This document shows, piece after piece, positions 13,783 to 21,446 of a stretch of DNA of 32,296 nt. How positions within the stretch are numbered: the first letter of the stretch is position 1; the number at the start of each line of letters is the position of its first letter. The translations under genes were made by a program, and so were the position numbers. The notes under the pieces are model-generated. The model was not told where the DNA came from. It worked only from the letters and a program-made list of their open reading frames with translations, and ran no database searches. Source of the DNA: a virus; IMG/VR virus record IMGVR_UViG_3300025122_000085, positions 1-32,296 of that record. The stretch is one strand, 5' to 3'.

Positions 13783-16643
13783 GGGTTTATTCTGCCTTGC
13801 GGGGGCGTGTTTTCCAAGACACTATTTTTTTGATTCATTTCTGTATTTTTTGCAAGTTCCAATAATTCATCTAAATCTATGTCCACTGGAACTGCTGTCT
13901 CGGCTTTATTTGCGTTTCCGCTAACAGGCTGGTCTGGAAATGTTGCCTTCAACCACGATACAATTTCGGTTGCCGGCCCATGATATGGATGAGACTCCGC
14001 GAGGCGGAGCAGCGATTGTTCAAACAGCCGACGCCCCCGACGCAGCGTCACGGTCGCAAGCTCCTTCCATGGAAGATATGCGTATCCCGATAGCTCACAT
14101 GCCCGTTCAAAACAGCGCACCATCTGATCTTCCATCTGGTCGTTGCCATATTGTAAGCCAAGCGAGACCCATGGGGCTGGCTCTGTTGGGTTGGCGCGAA
14201 TTTCGTCTACCAGCAATCGGCTGTATCGAACCAGCTTTTCCTGCATTACCTCAGGGCCTCCAGCGAGTCCAAAATGGTTCACCGAAAACGGCGCATATCG
14301 CACCTTGGGAAATATGCCGTTCGCTATCATTTCACGGTTCGACTTTTCTACCGTTTCGTGAACCTTGCCTGAAAAATACACCATGCCGTTCGATTCCACC
14401 CTCACCATTCGTTGCGTTTCCGACCAATACCATTTCCCATCGTGTCGATAGTTTTTGAATCGAAACATCCATCCGAATCCATCACTAACTTCTGCCATGC
14501 GCCGAATAGAAACGGCTGTTGAAAACGCAGATTCAAATACCTCGTCGTCGTCCATAGACAGTGCCCACGAGATTCCATCAGCGCAATATTCACGTATCTT
14601 TACCATGGCCGCATTGCGGCACGCAGCCAAATCACCGTTGAATGGTTCGTGAATCCATTCTACATCGTATGCTTCGCCTACCTGTTTAATGCGCGGCGAT
14701 GGCTCGGACGTTTCCCCTGTCCAGACCAGAATTAATTTGTCTGCCAATCCATAGAAGTTCGACAACATTTCCGCAATGCCAAACGCCTGCTCGTCGTTAT
14801 ACGCAAGCATGAAATACGCAATCCCGTTTCGCTGCACATATGGCGAAAGCCTCATTCCCTCTTCGTCGATTAGATGGGAATATCCGCCTCCGCCCACGCC
14901 TCCCGTCGTCAGGCTTGCCTGTGGATTTGGGTCAAGCTGTGAATAGAACTGATGCTTTCTCATTCGATCTATCGGGCGAAGATATCCAAAATGCCTCATT
15001 CGCAAACCAGCTATACGCTTTGCTGAAATGCCATAATCGGGGCTGTTTCCGCAATGAAGACCTATTTCGTTGCCCCCAACTATGCGCCGTGGCGACGCGC
15101 TATTGTGTCGCCAAATGCGAAACCCTCGCATAGATGATGTGTAATCTGGGCCGCACCAAGGCGGGTCAACACGGCAAAGGCGCGGCGTGTCCCAATGGTT
15201 TAGCCATCCAATGTCATAAACCAGAACATTCGGGTCGGGGTGCTTCATGAGCCGCTGAACCATTTTTCTGGTGATTCGATCTTCAACAATCTCGTCATGG
15301 TCAATAGAAATTAGCCAATCGGTTTCGAGTGATTCAGCAAGCTCAATAGACCGATTGCGCTCATCACGTTCGTTCCATTCACCGTCCCAGCATTCGGTCG
15401 TAATTTGAATATTGCGATTCGACGCCTCGCTAACCGCTTGTTCAAGCCACCGATTGACAGCGTCCTGCACCTCAGTGGCCGATTTTGCAGATACGCATTG
15501 GTCAACAAGGGCAGCGTCCGCGCAGTGCAGTTTCTTTGCTGAATAATCTTTCGACCCCGTGATTTTTGCTGGATTATCCGTAACCAGCATCGCTATACCA
15601 TCGAACAGTGACGCTGAACGCTGAACACTGCTTCGCAACATATGTAGATCTTGCATGGTGAATAGCCGCACGCGATAACACGCTGCGATGGTCTGTTCTC
15701 GGCTTGTCCAGCTTTTCCATTTTTCAAGATAATCGCCAACGTTTGCGCATCCTCGGTTCACTTCAGGAAAATATGCGTCGAGGGTTTGGTGTCCTACGTG
15801 ATGCACATAGACGTTCATGGCAATTACTTTTCGCCAGCCAGCCATCTCTGCGCGGGCGCAAACGTCATTGTCGTCGTGCCCACCTATGCCAAAGCATGGG
15901 TCAAGGAACCAGTCGTTCTCGTTGTTGTAGAGGTCTTTAAGGCATCCCGCGCTATACATCGTAAGAAAGCCCGACAGATAGTTTGCGGATAGCACCGCGC
16001 CCGTGCTTTCAGTACGCATTTTTTCCGCAAAATCGTCAAGCATGGCATCTGCCGATGCTGTGAATCCCGATCCGTTGGACATGGTAATTTTGGGCGCCCC
16101 GATTCGCTGCATCCCAGCAGCATTGTTTGATACTGGACCCGCCATACCTATGCGTTCATCGTTACGGACTTTTGCGCCAGGATGCTTATCAAAATCAGGA
16201 CTGCCTGATAATAGCAACCGCTCGGAATCGAGGGCGTTGCTTAATTCGTCAAGCCACATCGCCCCGACCAACGCATCGTCGTTCATGATAACGAATCTGC
16301 TATCGCCCTCTGCGTATTTTGCGAGCGCCAGTTTCACTCCTTGATTTACTGCGCCAACCCAGCCGGCTGGGCCTGGAAGGTCAATCCAATCAAGCGTCAT
16401 GTCTATAGGGCCTACGCCATTAGCGTTCTCCGCCTCTATCGTTTGCACCGCTTCAACCTCGCATTGGATCTGATGCTTTGAAAACGCACATGCTTCTTTT
16501 TCATTTTCATGCGGATTGGCGATTATGATGAGGTGGGTATTCCATCCTGCGCGATTCATGAGAACTCGCGACACACATCGCACGATTAGATCGGGCGATC
16601 CCATGGTGGGAATAATAATCACGGCTCGTTTATTGTCTGTCAT
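13779..16643 (-). CDS. Triple-domain glycosyltransferase (three GT2-like domains plus TPR-like segment)
   Basis: This 954-residue protein has three successive GT-A type domains. Domain 1 (1-330) starts AVIIIPTMGSPDLIVRC, has NDD at 121-123 and the GT2-like segment GGHDDNDVCARAEMAGWR followed by HHVGH. Domain 2 (about 345-600) has DHDE at 448-451. Domain 3 (about 605-800) has LAACRNAAM and DDDE at 698-701, in the D-x-D/E metal-site positions. Residues 820-890 look like tetratricopeptide helices, and the tail is low-complexity. GT2 enzymes transfer sugars from nucleotide-sugar donors using a divalent metal. The start has GGAGG seven bases upstream, and the stop overlaps the gp10-like gene (ATGA). 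Co-expression with virion genes suggests it decorates the particle rather than the host; the acceptor is unknown. Confidence 0.88.
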   Translation of the reverse strand: MTDNKRAVIIIPTMGSPDLIVRCVSRVLMNRAGWNTHLIIIANPHENEKEACAFSKHQIQCEVEAVQTIEAENANGVGPIDMTLDWIDLPGPAGWVGAVNQGVKLALAKYAEGDSRFVIMNDDALVGAMWLDELSNALDSERLLLSGSPDFDKHPGAKVRNDERIGMAGPVSNNAAGMQRIGAPKITMSNGSGFTASADAMLDDFAEKMRTESTGAVLSANYLSGFLTMYSAGCLKDLYNNENDWFLDPCFGIGGHDDNDVCARAEMAGWRKVIAMNVYVHHVGHQTLDAYFPEVNRGCANVGDYLEKWKSWTSREQTIAACYRVRLFTMQDLHMLRSSVQRSASLFDGIAMLVTDNPAKITGSKDYSAKKLHCADAALVDQCVSAKSATEVQDAVNRWLEQAVSEASNRNIQITTECWDGEWNERDERNRSIELAESLETDWLISIDHDEIVEDRITRKMVQRLMKHPDPNVLVYDIGWLNHWDTPRLCRVDPPWCGPDYTSSMRGFRIWRHNSASPRRIVGGNEIGLHCGNSPDYGISAKRIAGLRMRHFGYLRPIDRMRKHQFYSQLDPNPQASLTTGGVGGGGYSHLIDEEGMRLSPYVQRNGIAYFMLAYNDEQAFGIAEMLSNFYGLADKLILVWTGETSEPSPRIKQVGEAYDVEWIHEPFNGDLAACRNAAMVKIREYCADGISWALSMDDDEVFESAFSTAVSIRRMAEVSDGFGWMFRFKNYRHDGKWYWSETQRMVRVESNGMVYFSGKVHETVEKSNREMIANGIFPKVRYAPFSVNHFGLAGGPEVMQEKLVRYSRLLVDEIRANPTEPAPWVSLGLQYGNDQMEDQMVRCFERACELSGYAYLPWKELATVTLRRGRRLFEQSLLRLAESHPYHGPATEIVSWLKATFPDQPVSGNANKAETAVPVDIDLDELLELAKNTEMNQKNSVLENTPPQGRINP

Positions 16644-16677
16644 GCGGCACCTCCGGGGCGTTAGCTACAGAACTGTA

Positions 16678-17304
16678 TCATGTTCCCTGAAGTTTGCATC
16701 GCAACGCATAATGAATGGGCCTAATTCCAAAACCCACTCGCACTTCACGCGCGCCTTCTATAATCCACTCTTTACTGTCTCCATCGTCTACAGCTATATC
16801 GTCCTCTTGTGGCGCCCATGTGCTTCCTTCATAATCCACGGACGCGTTTGCCATTTCTTTTTCATAGGTTCCCGGCCTAATTGCAGGAAAGGCCATAGAT
16901 CCCGATTCCATGAACGCCACCGGCCTGCTTGCGGCTACCGAATATCGTATAAGATTTGGCGTTCCGTCCGCGCTAACCGCTTTGGCTGATACAGTAGGCA
17001 CTGATGCTTCATCGGCCAGCCCCGTTGTAGTAATGCCTGAAACGGTCGCAAATCGATTAACCGTTACAACCGACCCGTTGCCCGTGAAGGTTAGGCTTTC
17101 AGATGCTGCTCCGCCATCTGCGTCTGTGCCACTGATGGTAACTGACCCCGTCCCGGTCGTGCCGCCATTTACTCTAATCTGCACAAACGAGTTTGCGGCC
17201 AACGATCTATCCGTCGACATTGTTGCCGTGGCCGTTGCTTCATCCATTAGATACGCCGTCTGCCTGTAGAACGTCCAGTATCTATTTGCCATTGACGTTA
17301 TCAT
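16678..17304 (-). CDS. Thr/Ser/Gly-rich beta-type protein, probable virion protein
   Basis: This 208-residue protein is rich in Thr, Ser, Gly and Ala, with short repeating strands (GTGSVTISGTDADGG, SLTFTGNGSVVTV) that look like Ig-like or beta-sandwich phage surface domains. The C-terminal 60 residues are different, with charged and aromatic residues (EGSTWAPQEDDIAVDDGDSKEW). There is no signal peptide or membrane segment. The start at 17304 has AGGG seven bases upstream. It lies inside the transferase cassette, between the sulfotransferase-like gene and the glycosyltransferase gene. It may be a head decoration or minor structural protein and, being hydroxyl-rich, is a candidate acceptor for modification; that is inference only. 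Confidence 0.6.
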   Translation of the reverse strand: MITSMANRYWTFYRQTAYLMDEATATATMSTDRSLAANSFVQIRVNGGTTGTGSVTISGTDADGGAASESLTFTGNGSVVTVNRFATVSGITTTGLADEASVPTVSAKAVSADGTPNLIRYSVAASRPVAFMESGSMAFPAIRPGTYEKEMANASVDYEGSTWAPQEDDIAVDDGDSKEWIIEGAREVRVGFGIRPIHYALRCKLQGT

Positions 17305-17316
17305 GTTTTGCCCTTT

Positions 17317-17874
17317 TTACAGCGCTATCTGATTGTGCCGAAAGCCAGTGCGGTCTTTCTTTTTCACGAACATTTCATGCTGCTGCACGAACTCGCTTTC
17401 GAAGTCTATTTCATAGACTGGCATATTGACCCGCATTTTTTGGCGCGTGCTCCAGATACGATTTTTAATGTCATACGCTCGTTCGCCCTTCAAGGCGGGT
17501 CCCCAAGTATTTTCATAGACAGTAATTTCGAGTTGCTCGATATTTTTGGACCATCCAATTCGGTCTTGGCTTCTCATAACTGCGCTGCGCTCGCGATTTA
17601 CCCAGACTATCGCTCGGTGCGGGGCGGCTGCGACATGATGAATTTTGTGCGCAAAAGCTGGGCACTGAATTGCTACGTTTTTGACTCCCAACGCCCGCCT
17701 CATGGAGTTCCAGCCATCGCTATTTACCTCCGCCTCTTCAATGTACCGAAGGCCAAACTTAGCCGCAAGCATGGCTGTTACGATATGAGTTCCGGCTCGT
17801 TGCGGGCCTGTGACTAATATTTGGCGGGCACCTGAAAGGGCGTCTACAACCTCTAATGCCCTGTTGAGTTTCAT
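17317..17874 (-). CDS. Sulfotransferase-like P-loop protein
   Basis: The 185-residue protein has an N-terminal strand and P-loop variant QILVTGPQRAGTHIV (residues 18-32), which matches the 5'-phosphosulfate loop of PAPS-dependent sulfotransferases better than an ATPase Walker A. A second segment AIVWVNRERSAVMRSQDRIGW-like (88-108) matches the 3'-phosphate-binding motif, with R94 and S102 in the expected spacing. MPVYEIDFESEFVQQ near the end resembles the family's conserved C-terminal strand and helix. At 185 residues it is shorter than typical members. The ATG at 17874 overlaps the methyltransferase stop (TAATG) and is preferred to the ATG at 17892. An alternative is a small P-loop kinase, but no adenylate- or sugar-kinase lid is seen. 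Confidence 0.65.
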   Translation of the reverse strand: MKLNRALEVVDALSGARQILVTGPQRAGTHIVTAMLAAKFGLRYIEEAEVNSDGWNSMRRALGVKNVAIQCPAFAHKIHHVAAAPHRAIVWVNRERSAVMRSQDRIGWSKNIEQLEITVYENTWGPALKGERAYDIKNRIWSTRQKMRVNMPVYEIDFESEFVQQHEMFVKKKDRTGFRHNQIAL

Positions 17875-18383
17875 TATTGTTTCTCGCCCCAAAACATAAG
17901 GTCCAAATCATTGCGTGCGTATTGAGCGTCAAGCTGTTTCCACGCGCACGCCTCTTTTAGAACCTCAATTACTTCATCTGTTGACCGATTTCCATAATAT
18001 CCGGGCGTCGGGCTATCGTTGAGATGATGCGCTCCCCGCTTTGGCGCCCCGCATGTAAAGACTAATACGCCCCCCGACGCAAGAAGTGACGCGGCGTGAG
18101 TTAGGGTTTCTTTCCAGAACGGGTCATGTTCGAGCATTTCGGTAGACACGACTACATCATATTCCGCTGCTTCAGGCTCCCATTCATGGGCCACGCCCAC
18201 AACATCAACTCCCTTTCCGCCATGAAAGTCTATTCCAACATATTCTGCTGGCTGACGAAACCATTGGCGGGGAGTTCCATTTATATCCCGACTTCCAAAC
18301 TCTACTACACGACATCCGGGTCCAAAGTGACAAGGATATCGCTGCGCAATCTTTCCTATAAAGGCCATGACCGTTCCATGCAT
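17874..18383 (-). CDS. Class I SAM-dependent methyltransferase
   Basis: The 169-residue protein has the Rossmann methyltransferase signature: motif I RVVEFGSRDINGT (25-37), an acidic residue ending strand 2 (VGIDFHGGKGVDVV, D52), and YDVVVSTEMLEHDPFW (75-90), the motif-IV/post-motif region of Methyltransf_11-type small-molecule or sugar methyltransferases. There is no nucleic-acid target domain and no NPPY motif, so a sugar or other small substrate is more likely than DNA. The start at 18383 follows one base after the stop of the upstream gene; the in-frame ATG at 18461 would overlap that gene by 77 bases and is less likely. The stop overlaps the sulfotransferase-like gene. Confidence 0.82.
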   Translation of the reverse strand: MHGTVMAFIGKIAQRYPCHFGPGCRVVEFGSRDINGTPRQWFRQPAEYVGIDFHGGKGVDVVGVAHEWEPEAAEYDVVVSTEMLEHDPFWKETLTHAASLLASGGVLVFTCGAPKRGAHHLNDSPTPGYYGNRSTDEVIEVLKEACAWKQLDAQYARNDLDLMFWGEKQ

Positions 18384-18384
18384 T

Positions 18385-18858
18385 CTACCGCTCGCCACTT
18401 GTTGGCTCGGCCTCTTTAGTTTCCTTTGGAGAACTTGCCTTATTCTGTTTCCACTTTCCATTCACGAGCGTTTGAACGCAACATTGTCCTTCGATACTTA
18501 CAAGGCGCGACACTTTGTTTGGCGGCGTTATCTCCTTCCACATGCCGTCACCCAGTTTCTTTAGAGCGTCTTTTATTTTCTTGCATGGGCGTTTCTTGCT
18601 AACAAACACGGTCAGAACAGCCCCCTTTGCTACCTCGTTGCAAACCCTCTTAGCGTCGGCCCCCCACACAACCTTCATGCCTTCAAGGTGCTGGACCCCA
18701 ACCCCAGCCTCATCAACCAGCACGGGCGTACCACGGCCCATCCTTGGAGCGCTGTCTCCACCGAAAAACAATACAGGCGACGCATAGTGCAAATGCTCTC
18801 CCAACGAGTCGCAATGGCTCGCACTGGGAACAAGTCCAATGAATTTCTCATGTCGCAT
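18385..18858 (-). CDS. Uncharacterised protein in the transferase cassette
   Basis: I do not recognise this 157-residue protein. The first 60 residues contain Gly-rich turns (ASPVLFFGGDSAPRMGRG); the middle (VLTVFVSKKRPCKKIKDALKKL) is a strand plus a basic helix. The C-terminal 40 residues are lysine/serine/glutamate-rich and probably disordered. The gene overlaps the RmlB-like gene by 11 bases and is followed one base later by the methyltransferase gene, so it belongs to the same translational unit. No catalytic motif is evident. Confidence 0.55.
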   Translation of the reverse strand: MRHEKFIGLVPSASHCDSLGEHLHYASPVLFFGGDSAPRMGRGTPVLVDEAGVGVQHLEGMKVVWGADAKRVCNEVAKGAVLTVFVSKKRPCKKIKDALKKLGDGMWKEITPPNKVSRLVSIEGQCCVQTLVNGKWKQNKASSPKETKEAEPTSGER

Positions 18859-19888
18859 ATCGTTCTTCCTTTGGCATGGTAGCCGTGGCGAATTCCGCTA
18901 ATCGCACTTCCGAATCCGTATAGTGGCTCAATAGCTGGGCAAGTTCCGCATGGTTCAAAATGTCTCGCTTCGGACTGTTGGCGTCCATCCACGTATTGTA
19001 TCTGTCGCCATTCAGTGCATAGGCCATGTCTTGACCAGGACGGTCGGCCACTTTTATTGCCGCCTTGTCTTCTGGAACGCCCGCTATACCCGCGAGCGCC
19101 ATTATTAGATCATGCACTGAGCATCGCGTTGGCCCAGCTATATTGAACGTGCCAAAATCAATCCCTTTCTCATAAAGCTCTGCTGCACATGCCAAAAGGC
19201 GGTCGGCGAACTCGCTTACATGAATCCACTGTCGAATCTGCGCTCCTCCCCCATGCAAGGGCACTGGTTTTTGATGATTAAGCAAGCGACACGCTATGGG
19301 CACCAGTTTTTCATGATATTGATTCTCGCCCCATGCGTTGCACCCTCTTGCAATTACATATCGCAATCCAAAGCTCCGGCTCATGGCCCTAATTGCCATT
19401 TCTCCCGCCGCTTTGCCCGCCGAGTATGGTGAGCTTGGATGAAGGGGATGGTTTTCAGTTCGTTCAACAATATTTACTCTTTCGCCATCACCCTCTACAA
19501 CCTCTAACGAATCGCCATACACTTCATCAGTCGAGCAATAAACGATAGGCAGCCCAAATTTGGCGCACTTAGATGCCATAACTTGCGTGCCCATGGCGTT
19601 CACTCGCATTGTTTGGGCGGGGTTATCCAGACTATTATCAACGTGAGACTGCGCTGCGAGATGCAATACGACATCGGGACGAGACGCATATATAGCTTCT
19701 TCTACCCGCTCCCCCACGCAAACATCTCCACGCATAAGACGGTCGCCTATCTCGCCGCCCACTTTCTCCCAGCCAGTAGCGGCCCGAGTGCAATTATCAA
19801 GCACCCAAATATCGTGTCCTTCTTTCTTTGCTTGAAACACAAGATGCTGCCCAATAAAGCCGCAGCCTCCCGTAATTAAAAGCCTCAT
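18848..19888 (-). CDS. NAD-dependent nucleotide-sugar epimerase/dehydratase (RmlB-like)
   Basis: This 346-residue extended short-chain dehydrogenase has the NAD-binding motif TGGCGFIG (6-13), LHLAAQSHVDNS (75-86), the RmlB-type active site STDEVYG (119-125, with the Thr-Asp-Glu trio) and YSAGK (155-159, Tyr and Lys of the catalytic pair). A later DRPGQDMAYAL matches the sugar-nucleotide-binding segment of dTDP-glucose 4,6-dehydratases. The Asp-Glu after Thr favours a 4,6-dehydratase over a simple 4-epimerase. The reaction would produce a 4-keto-6-deoxy nucleotide sugar in the cytoplasm, a donor precursor for the downstream glycosyltransferase. It overlaps its neighbours by four (ATGA) and eleven bases. 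The exact substrate is not readable. Confidence 0.88.
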   Translation of the reverse strand: MRLLITGGCGFIGQHLVFQAKKEGHDIWVLDNCTRAATGWEKVGGEIGDRLMRGDVCVGERVEEAIYASRPDVVLHLAAQSHVDNSLDNPAQTMRVNAMGTQVMASKCAKFGLPIVYCSTDEVYGDSLEVVEGDGERVNIVERTENHPLHPSSPYSAGKAAGEMAIRAMSRSFGLRYVIARGCNAWGENQYHEKLVPIACRLLNHQKPVPLHGGGAQIRQWIHVSEFADRLLACAAELYEKGIDFGTFNIAGPTRCSVHDLIMALAGIAGVPEDKAAIKVADRPGQDMAYALNGDRYNTWMDANSPKRDILNHAELAQLLSHYTDSEVRLAEFATATMPKEERYAT

Positions 19889-20277
19889 CGTTGTTCCATT
19901 CGTTTCATAATGGCCACGACTACGCTTTTGCGTGTTTTTCCTCCCTCTTCTGCCGCCAGCAATGATTCAAGATCACTGTCGTGCTTGCCTGTTTTAAGGG
20001 CGCGCTCAATGCTTCTTACTGAACTATCAAGAAGCGATTGGCTTGTTGATTTGATCACGCTCACCTTGGCGGTCATAATTTTACTTGGGCGCGATTTTGT
20101 GGTTTCGCCCGAAAGCCTCCATCCTTTGCGAAGCAAGGCGCGAACAGAACTGCCCCGATGCGCCTCTATTTCAAACCCGCCGTCTTTTGGAATGGCTCGT
20201 AAAACCTCTTCTGGACAATGAACAGTGAACGAACCACTTGAGTCACCCGCTTTGGGCTTGCGACATAGAATAGGCAT
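19885..20277 (-). CDS. Phage protein of unknown function
   Basis: The 130-residue basic protein has an N-terminal beta-rich half (SFTVHCPEEVLRAIPKDGG, then a strand and basic loop). Its C-terminal half ends in SLLAAEEGGKTRKSVVVAIMKRM, a helix pair resembling the C-termini of small phage structural proteins in the head-tail joining region. It starts within the stop of the gp6-like gene (TAATG) with AGGGAG upstream, and its stop overlaps the RmlB-like gene (ATGA). It is therefore the hinge between head-joining genes and the transferase cassette. No family is recognised. Confidence 0.6.
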   Translation of the reverse strand: MPILCRKPKAGDSSGSFTVHCPEEVLRAIPKDGGFEIEAHRGSSVRALLRKGWRLSGETTKSRPSKIMTAKVSVIKSTSQSLLDSSVRSIERALKTGKHDSDLESLLAAEEGGKTRKSVVVAIMKRMEQR

Positions 20278-20846
20278 TAAATACTCCCTGAAGGAAAAGC
20301 GCGCCGATAGCGAGCCAAGATTGCTTCTGCTGTGACTGGCATAGCGCGACCGTCAACCGAATACCGATAGCCACTGACGCTTTCGTTAGCGAGTCCCGCG
20401 TGCCGTCCAGCATTAAACTGTGCAGCACATATCAACGTTGCCGCATGGGATAAATCTTCAGGCACCGTGGCGTGACCGAACGTATATGTGACCTCAACTC
20501 GTTCTCGCCCTTCAGTAAAGAAGGAGCCGTAATTAGACAAACGAATAACGCCCGCTCGCTCGTCGACATAGTAGCTGGTAGCCGCAACGGTAGCCCCCGC
20601 AACAAGCATTGATGCAACCGATATTACCGGGAAATTTCGCAGCACCAATTCGTTTTCGTGATTTGATTCTATGTCATAGCTTTCGTTTGTGACGGTCGTT
20701 TGAGTTAGCGCCGCCATGCCGCAATACGCTAATATCTGTTGGTCTGCTACCTCAAGAAGCGTATCAATAAGCGTATCGTGCTGCGTAACCGACGACGGCA
20801 CGCCCAAGACTCGTTTCACCTTATCCCTGGTCGTGAGGTCTGCCAT
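20277..20846 (-). CDS. Head-tail connector protein (gp6-like)
   Basis: The 189-residue protein begins with a helical half (TTRDKVKRVLGVPSSVTQHD, then LIDTLLEVADQQILAYCG), then a beta-hairpin (LVLRNFPVISVASMLVAG, YYVDERAGVIRL) and a final helix. This is the layout of HK97 gp6 / SPP1 gp15-type adaptors, which form a ring under the portal. Helices of the DxxIxxLLxxAxxxIxxYCG type and the NFPVISV strand are characteristic. It lies downstream of the capsid gene, as expected. Confidence 0.82.
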   Translation of the reverse strand: MADLTTRDKVKRVLGVPSSVTQHDTLIDTLLEVADQQILAYCGMAALTQTTVTNESYDIESNHENELVLRNFPVISVASMLVAGATVAATSYYVDERAGVIRLSNYGSFFTEGRERVEVTYTFGHATVPEDLSHAATLICAAQFNAGRHAGLANESVSGYRYSVDGRAMPVTAEAILARYRRAFPSGSI

Positions 20847-20848
20847 TT

Positions 20849-21355
20849 CTACATCTCCAACGCCAGCCGCCCGGCATCAGTAATTTTGTACTGATACCGG
20901 CGATTGCTCGCTATTGCCCGTCGCCGCTTGTCTATGTTGCACTCCACAAGCCCTTTCTTTTCAAGATACTTGATTGCTGTTCGCCATTCACTGTCTGGAA
21001 GATCAGTGGCCTGTTCCACAATTTCAACCTTTCCGTGCCAACCGGCGTTCATGTTTGCCAGTGTTTCAAGAATATGTCGCTGTCCCGCCGTTGAAGGCTT
21101 TGGTGTAGTCTCGTTCACCATTTCCAAGAACTGTGCGGTAATGTCTCGCCAACCCAGCTTTTGCGCCCTTTGAAGCGCTGACTCGTTTTTAAGAAAGATA
21201 GTATGACGTGCCTCGCCATTGAATGTAACGAGACGACTTTGCGCCGTTTCGTTGTACGACGAAAACAATTGTGGAATGTCCGAATTTAGATGCCGAATCA
21301 TTTGTGCCACAAACTTGTATGAACCTGGCCTTGGCGGCTCTTTCAAAATTCCCAT
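20849..21355 (-). CDS. Winged-helix DNA-binding-like protein in the head operon
   Basis: The 168-residue protein has a C-terminal winged-helix-like domain (about 85-165): AGQRHILETLANMN, then a recognition-type helix DSEWRTAIKYLEKKGLVECN, then a wing with basic residues (DKRRRAIASNRRYQYKITDAG). The N-terminal 80 residues are of unknown fold. The arrangement resembles MarR/PadR-like regulators, yet the gene sits between the major capsid and gp6-like genes. It may be a regulator of the late operon or a structural protein that has borrowed the fold. The start has GGAGGG eight bases upstream. A terminator-like hairpin and a TGATACAGT motif lie between it and the capsid gene, so its expression is probably set apart from that of the capsid. 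Confidence 0.6.
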   Translation of the reverse strand: MGILKEPPRPGSYKFVAQMIRHLNSDIPQLFSSYNETAQSRLVTFNGEARHTIFLKNESALQRAQKLGWRDITAQFLEMVNETTPKPSTAGQRHILETLANMNAGWHGKVEIVEQATDLPDSEWRTAIKYLEKKGLVECNIDKRRRAIASNRRYQYKITDAGRLALEM

Positions 21356-21373
21356 TCTGCCCTCCGTGTGATG

Positions 21374-21382
21374 ACTGTATCA
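21374..21382 (-). promoter_or_regulatory. Recurring TGATACAGT motif upstream of the winged-helix gene
   Basis: TGATACAGT lies 18 bases before the ATG at 21355, just after the capsid-gene hairpin. The same nine bases occur at 16672-16680 before the glycosyltransferase gene. TGATACGGT occurs at 11490-11498 before the chaperone gene and TGATACACT at 24082-24090 before the protease gene. It may be a promoter -10 region or a protein-binding site. Confidence 0.35.
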
Positions 21383-21390
21383 CGAACACC

Positions 21391-21424
21391 AAACGCCCGG
21401 CCAGCATGTGCCGACCGAGCGTTT
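21391..21424 (-). terminator. Terminator-like hairpin after the major capsid gene
   Basis: Two 14-base arms pair fully in minus-strand RNA, including three G-U wobbles, around the loop ACAU. They are flanked by AAA on the left and a short UUU on the right. In plus-strand RNA the wobble positions become mismatches, so the structure is built for the minus transcript. The short U-tract suggests a partial terminator or an mRNA-stabilising end, which would raise capsid output over the downstream genes. Confidence 0.6.
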
Positions 21425-21446
21425 ATTTTGTGGCGCAGAAAGATTA

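Noticed and set aside
13940-14458. 172-residue plus-strand ORF opposite the glycosyltransferase
   Set aside because: It is fully contained within the glycosyltransferase coding region, with no start signal or neighbouring gene in that orientation.
18384-18461. Upstream start (ATG 18461) for the methyltransferase
   Set aside because: It would overlap the previous gene by 77 bases and add a stretch outside the methyltransferase fold. The ATG at 18383 directly follows the previous stop.
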